Origin: Actinomyces sp.
Lineage (GTDB): Bacteria > Actinomycetota > Actinomycetes > Actinomycetales > Actinomycetaceae
DNA length: 41,647 nucleotides
Direction: 5' to 3'
NCBI RefSeq assembly: GCF_029851875.1
Contig: NZ_JARKVC010000040.1
Coordinates: 1-41,647, forward strand
Position numbers and translations under genes: made by a program. The notes under the pieces were generated by a model. That model saw nothing but the letters and a program-made list of their open reading frames with translations, ran no database searches and was not told where the DNA came from. Within the stretch, counting starts at the first letter, position 1, and each line of letters starts with the position of its first letter. This document shows, piece after piece, positions 40,415 through 41,647 of this stretch.

Positions 40415-40693
40415 TCAGCCCCAGTCCTCCCGCAGCTGGCTGCGTACGCTCCTGCGGAGTGTGCAGCCCACCGCTGCCACGCCGGCCCCGGCCAGGCACA
40501 GCGGCATCGAGGCGAGCCACAACGCCGTCGAGGCCTCGCCGTCGAGCATCCAGGAGGCCAGCACCGGCAGCAGGGCGGAAGCGAGCATGACGGCCAGGCC
40601 CGCGATGAGCAGCCGTCGGCCACGGGCGTCGGCGCGGCGCGCCCGCTCCAGCTCCGCCTGCGCGCGTGCGGCAGCGCTGACCTCGTTGCCCAT
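40415..40693 (-). CDS. Small two-helix membrane protein, 92 aa
   Basis: I do not recognise a named family. A charged N-terminal helix (AAARAQAELERARRADARGR) is followed by two hydrophobic segments (LLIAGLAVMLASALLPVLASW and TALWLASMPLCLAGAGVAAVGC) and a short basic tail ending REDWG. ATG 40693 has AGGAG six bases upstream; ATG 40696 just before it is also possible (spacing three). It is divergent from xthA and convergent with the permease gene, 6 bases away. The organisation resembles many small actinobacterial membrane proteins of unknown role. Confidence 0.65.
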   Translation of the reverse strand: MGNEVSAAARAQAELERARRADARGRRLLIAGLAVMLASALLPVLASWMLDGEASTALWLASMPLCLAGAGVAAVGCTLRRSVRSQLREDWG

Positions 40694-40773
40694 CATGGTC
40701 TCCTTACCTTCGGCTGCCTCAGGACAGCGCAACTCTACGTCTCGCTCACCTCAACGAGAGGCTGAGGGCCACG

Positions 40774-40779
40774 TACCCT
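40774..40779 (+). promoter_or_regulatory. -10-like TACCCT of xthA, leaderless start
   Basis: TACCCT ends 6 bases before ATG 40786; no SD is present. Confidence 0.4.
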
Positions 40780-40785
40780 GGTCGC

Positions 40786-41610
40786 ATGCGAATCGCCACT
40801 GTCAACGTCAACGGCATCCGAGCCGCCGCCCGCAAGGGTATGGGGACCTGGCTTCAGGCCTCAGCCCCTGATGTCCTGCTGCTGCAGGAGGTGCGGGCGG
40901 AGGAGGAGACGGCCGCTGCTCTCCTGCCCGGCTACTCCTCGCTCTTCTGGCCTTGCCGGATCAAGGGCCGTGCCGGGGTGGGCGTCGCCGTGCGCGAGGG
41001 CGGACCCGTCCGCCTGGGTCAGTCCCGCTACGGCGTCGCCGCCCAGGCCGAGGAGCCGGATGTGGACTCCGGGCGCTGGCTGGAGGTAGACCTGACCGAC
41101 GCCGAGGCTCAGACGGTCCTCACCGTCGTGTCCGCCTACCTGCACTCCGGCCAGATCGGCACGGAGAAGATGGACCAGAAGTACGCCCACCTTGAGCTGG
41201 TGGACGCCCGGATGGGAGAGCTCCTGGCCAGCGCCGAGGCTGGCGGTCCCCAGGTCGTCATGGCTGGTGACCTCAACGTGGTGCGCAGCGAGCGGGACAT
41301 CAAGAACTGGAAGCCGAACCACAACAAGGTCGCCGGCGTCCTGGACGAGGAGATCGCGCACCTGGAGAGCTGGTTCTCCTCGGGGTGGGTGGACGTGGCC
41401 CGTCACCTGGCGCCCGAGGCACAGGGGCCGTACACCTGGTGGTCCCAGCGCGGCAAGGCCTTTGACAACGACACCGGCTGGCGCATCGACTACCAGGTGG
41501 TGACCCCGGGGCTGGCCCCCCGGGCTGTGAGCGCCGTCGTCGACCGCGCCGCCTCCTACGCCGAGCGCTGGAGCGACCACGCCCCGCTCGTGGTGGAGTA
41601 CGACCTCTAG
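40786..41610 (+). CDS. xthA: Exodeoxyribonuclease III (AP endonuclease)
   Basis: This cytosolic Mg2+-dependent enzyme cuts DNA at abasic sites and removes 3' blocking groups in base excision repair. The 274-aa protein has the exo-endo-phosphatase set: ATVNVNGIRAA (N7), LLLQEVRA (E35), AYLHSGQ, GDLNVV (metal Asp/Asn), RIDYQVVTPGL and the final SDHAPLVV (catalytic His). Length is close to the E. coli enzyme (268 aa). Start ATG 40786 has TACCCT 6 bases upstream and no SD. Its stop is 37 bases before the window end. Confidence 0.94.
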   Translation: MRIATVNVNGIRAAARKGMGTWLQASAPDVLLLQEVRAEEETAAALLPGYSSLFWPCRIKGRAGVGVAVREGGPVRLGQSRYGVAAQAEEPDVDSGRWLEVDLTDAEAQTVLTVVSAYLHSGQIGTEKMDQKYAHLELVDARMGELLASAEAGGPQVVMAGDLNVVRSERDIKNWKPNHNKVAGVLDEEIAHLESWFSSGWVDVARHLAPEAQGPYTWWSQRGKAFDNDTGWRIDYQVVTPGLAPRAVSAVVDRAASYAERWSDHAPLVVEYDL

Positions 41611-41647
41611 GCAACGAGCCGAACGGGCGGCGGCGCCGTCGTCCCTC

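Noticed and set aside
1-41647. CRISPR arrays, tRNAs, rRNA, insertion sequences, phage or toxin-antitoxin genes
   Set aside because: No spaced repeats, no cloverleaf-like sequence, no transposase or integrase motif and no such small gene pair was seen by eye.

Overview
The window is a very GC-rich stretch whose gene content points to Actinomycetota, most likely the Actinomyces/Schaalia group (Actinomycetaceae). The evidence is the DUF3117 protein (almost confined to this phylum), the cysteine-less LpdA-type flavoprotein, Mrp without its CxxC, an MgtE_N/CBS protein without a membrane part, and many genes that seem to be read from leaderless mRNAs. It is ordinary chromosome: there is no rRNA, tRNA, CRISPR array, insertion sequence, phage gene or replication origin. 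About 35 genes are intact and tightly packed on both strands.

Positions 1-6120 hold housekeeping genes: a hypothetical protein, a DEAD-box RNA helicase with an RGG-type tail, a MarC membrane protein, a PHP phosphoesterase and an aminopeptidase P. Positions 6166-7473 are a compact metal-efflux operon, in which a cysteine-free ArsR regulator and a CDF cation exporter share a leaderless promoter with an operator on top of the -10 box.

Positions 7504-17726 follow a gene order I recognise from other actinobacteria such as the mycobacterial mgtE-mrp-tatB-dapE region. It runs general stress protein, MgtE_N/CBS protein, DUF1003 protein, Mrp, TatB, O-methyltransferase, DUF3117, LOG-family protein and DapE. 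An acyltransferase with an SGNH domain sits between DUF1003 and Mrp. The sigE/rseA/htrA group I expect between tatB and the methyltransferase is absent.

Positions 17886-33117 form a nucleoside and sugar-phosphate region. On the minus strand one long gene string encodes a BMP-type nucleoside-binding lipoprotein, its ABC ATPase and two permeases, then cytidine deaminase, thymidine phosphorylase, peptidase T and deoxyribose-phosphate aldolase. Together these import nucleosides, deaminate and phosphorolyse pyrimidine (deoxy)nucleosides, and feed deoxyribose into glycolysis. No deoB-type phosphopentomutase is present, but a PGM2-like phosphohexomutase at 19565-21304 could fill the step. A LacI-type regulator and a divergent metallo-beta-lactamase-fold hydrolase share a control region with a striking 13-bp operator array.

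Positions 33209-41610 encode mannose-1-phosphate guanylyltransferase, a YihY/BrkB membrane protein, galactokinase, a MacAB-like three-gene exporter, a small two-helix membrane protein and exonuclease III. I see no clearly new multi-gene system. The most interesting points are the leaderless, operator-embedded starts, the LacI operator array, the long acidic TatB tail and the deo operon composition.
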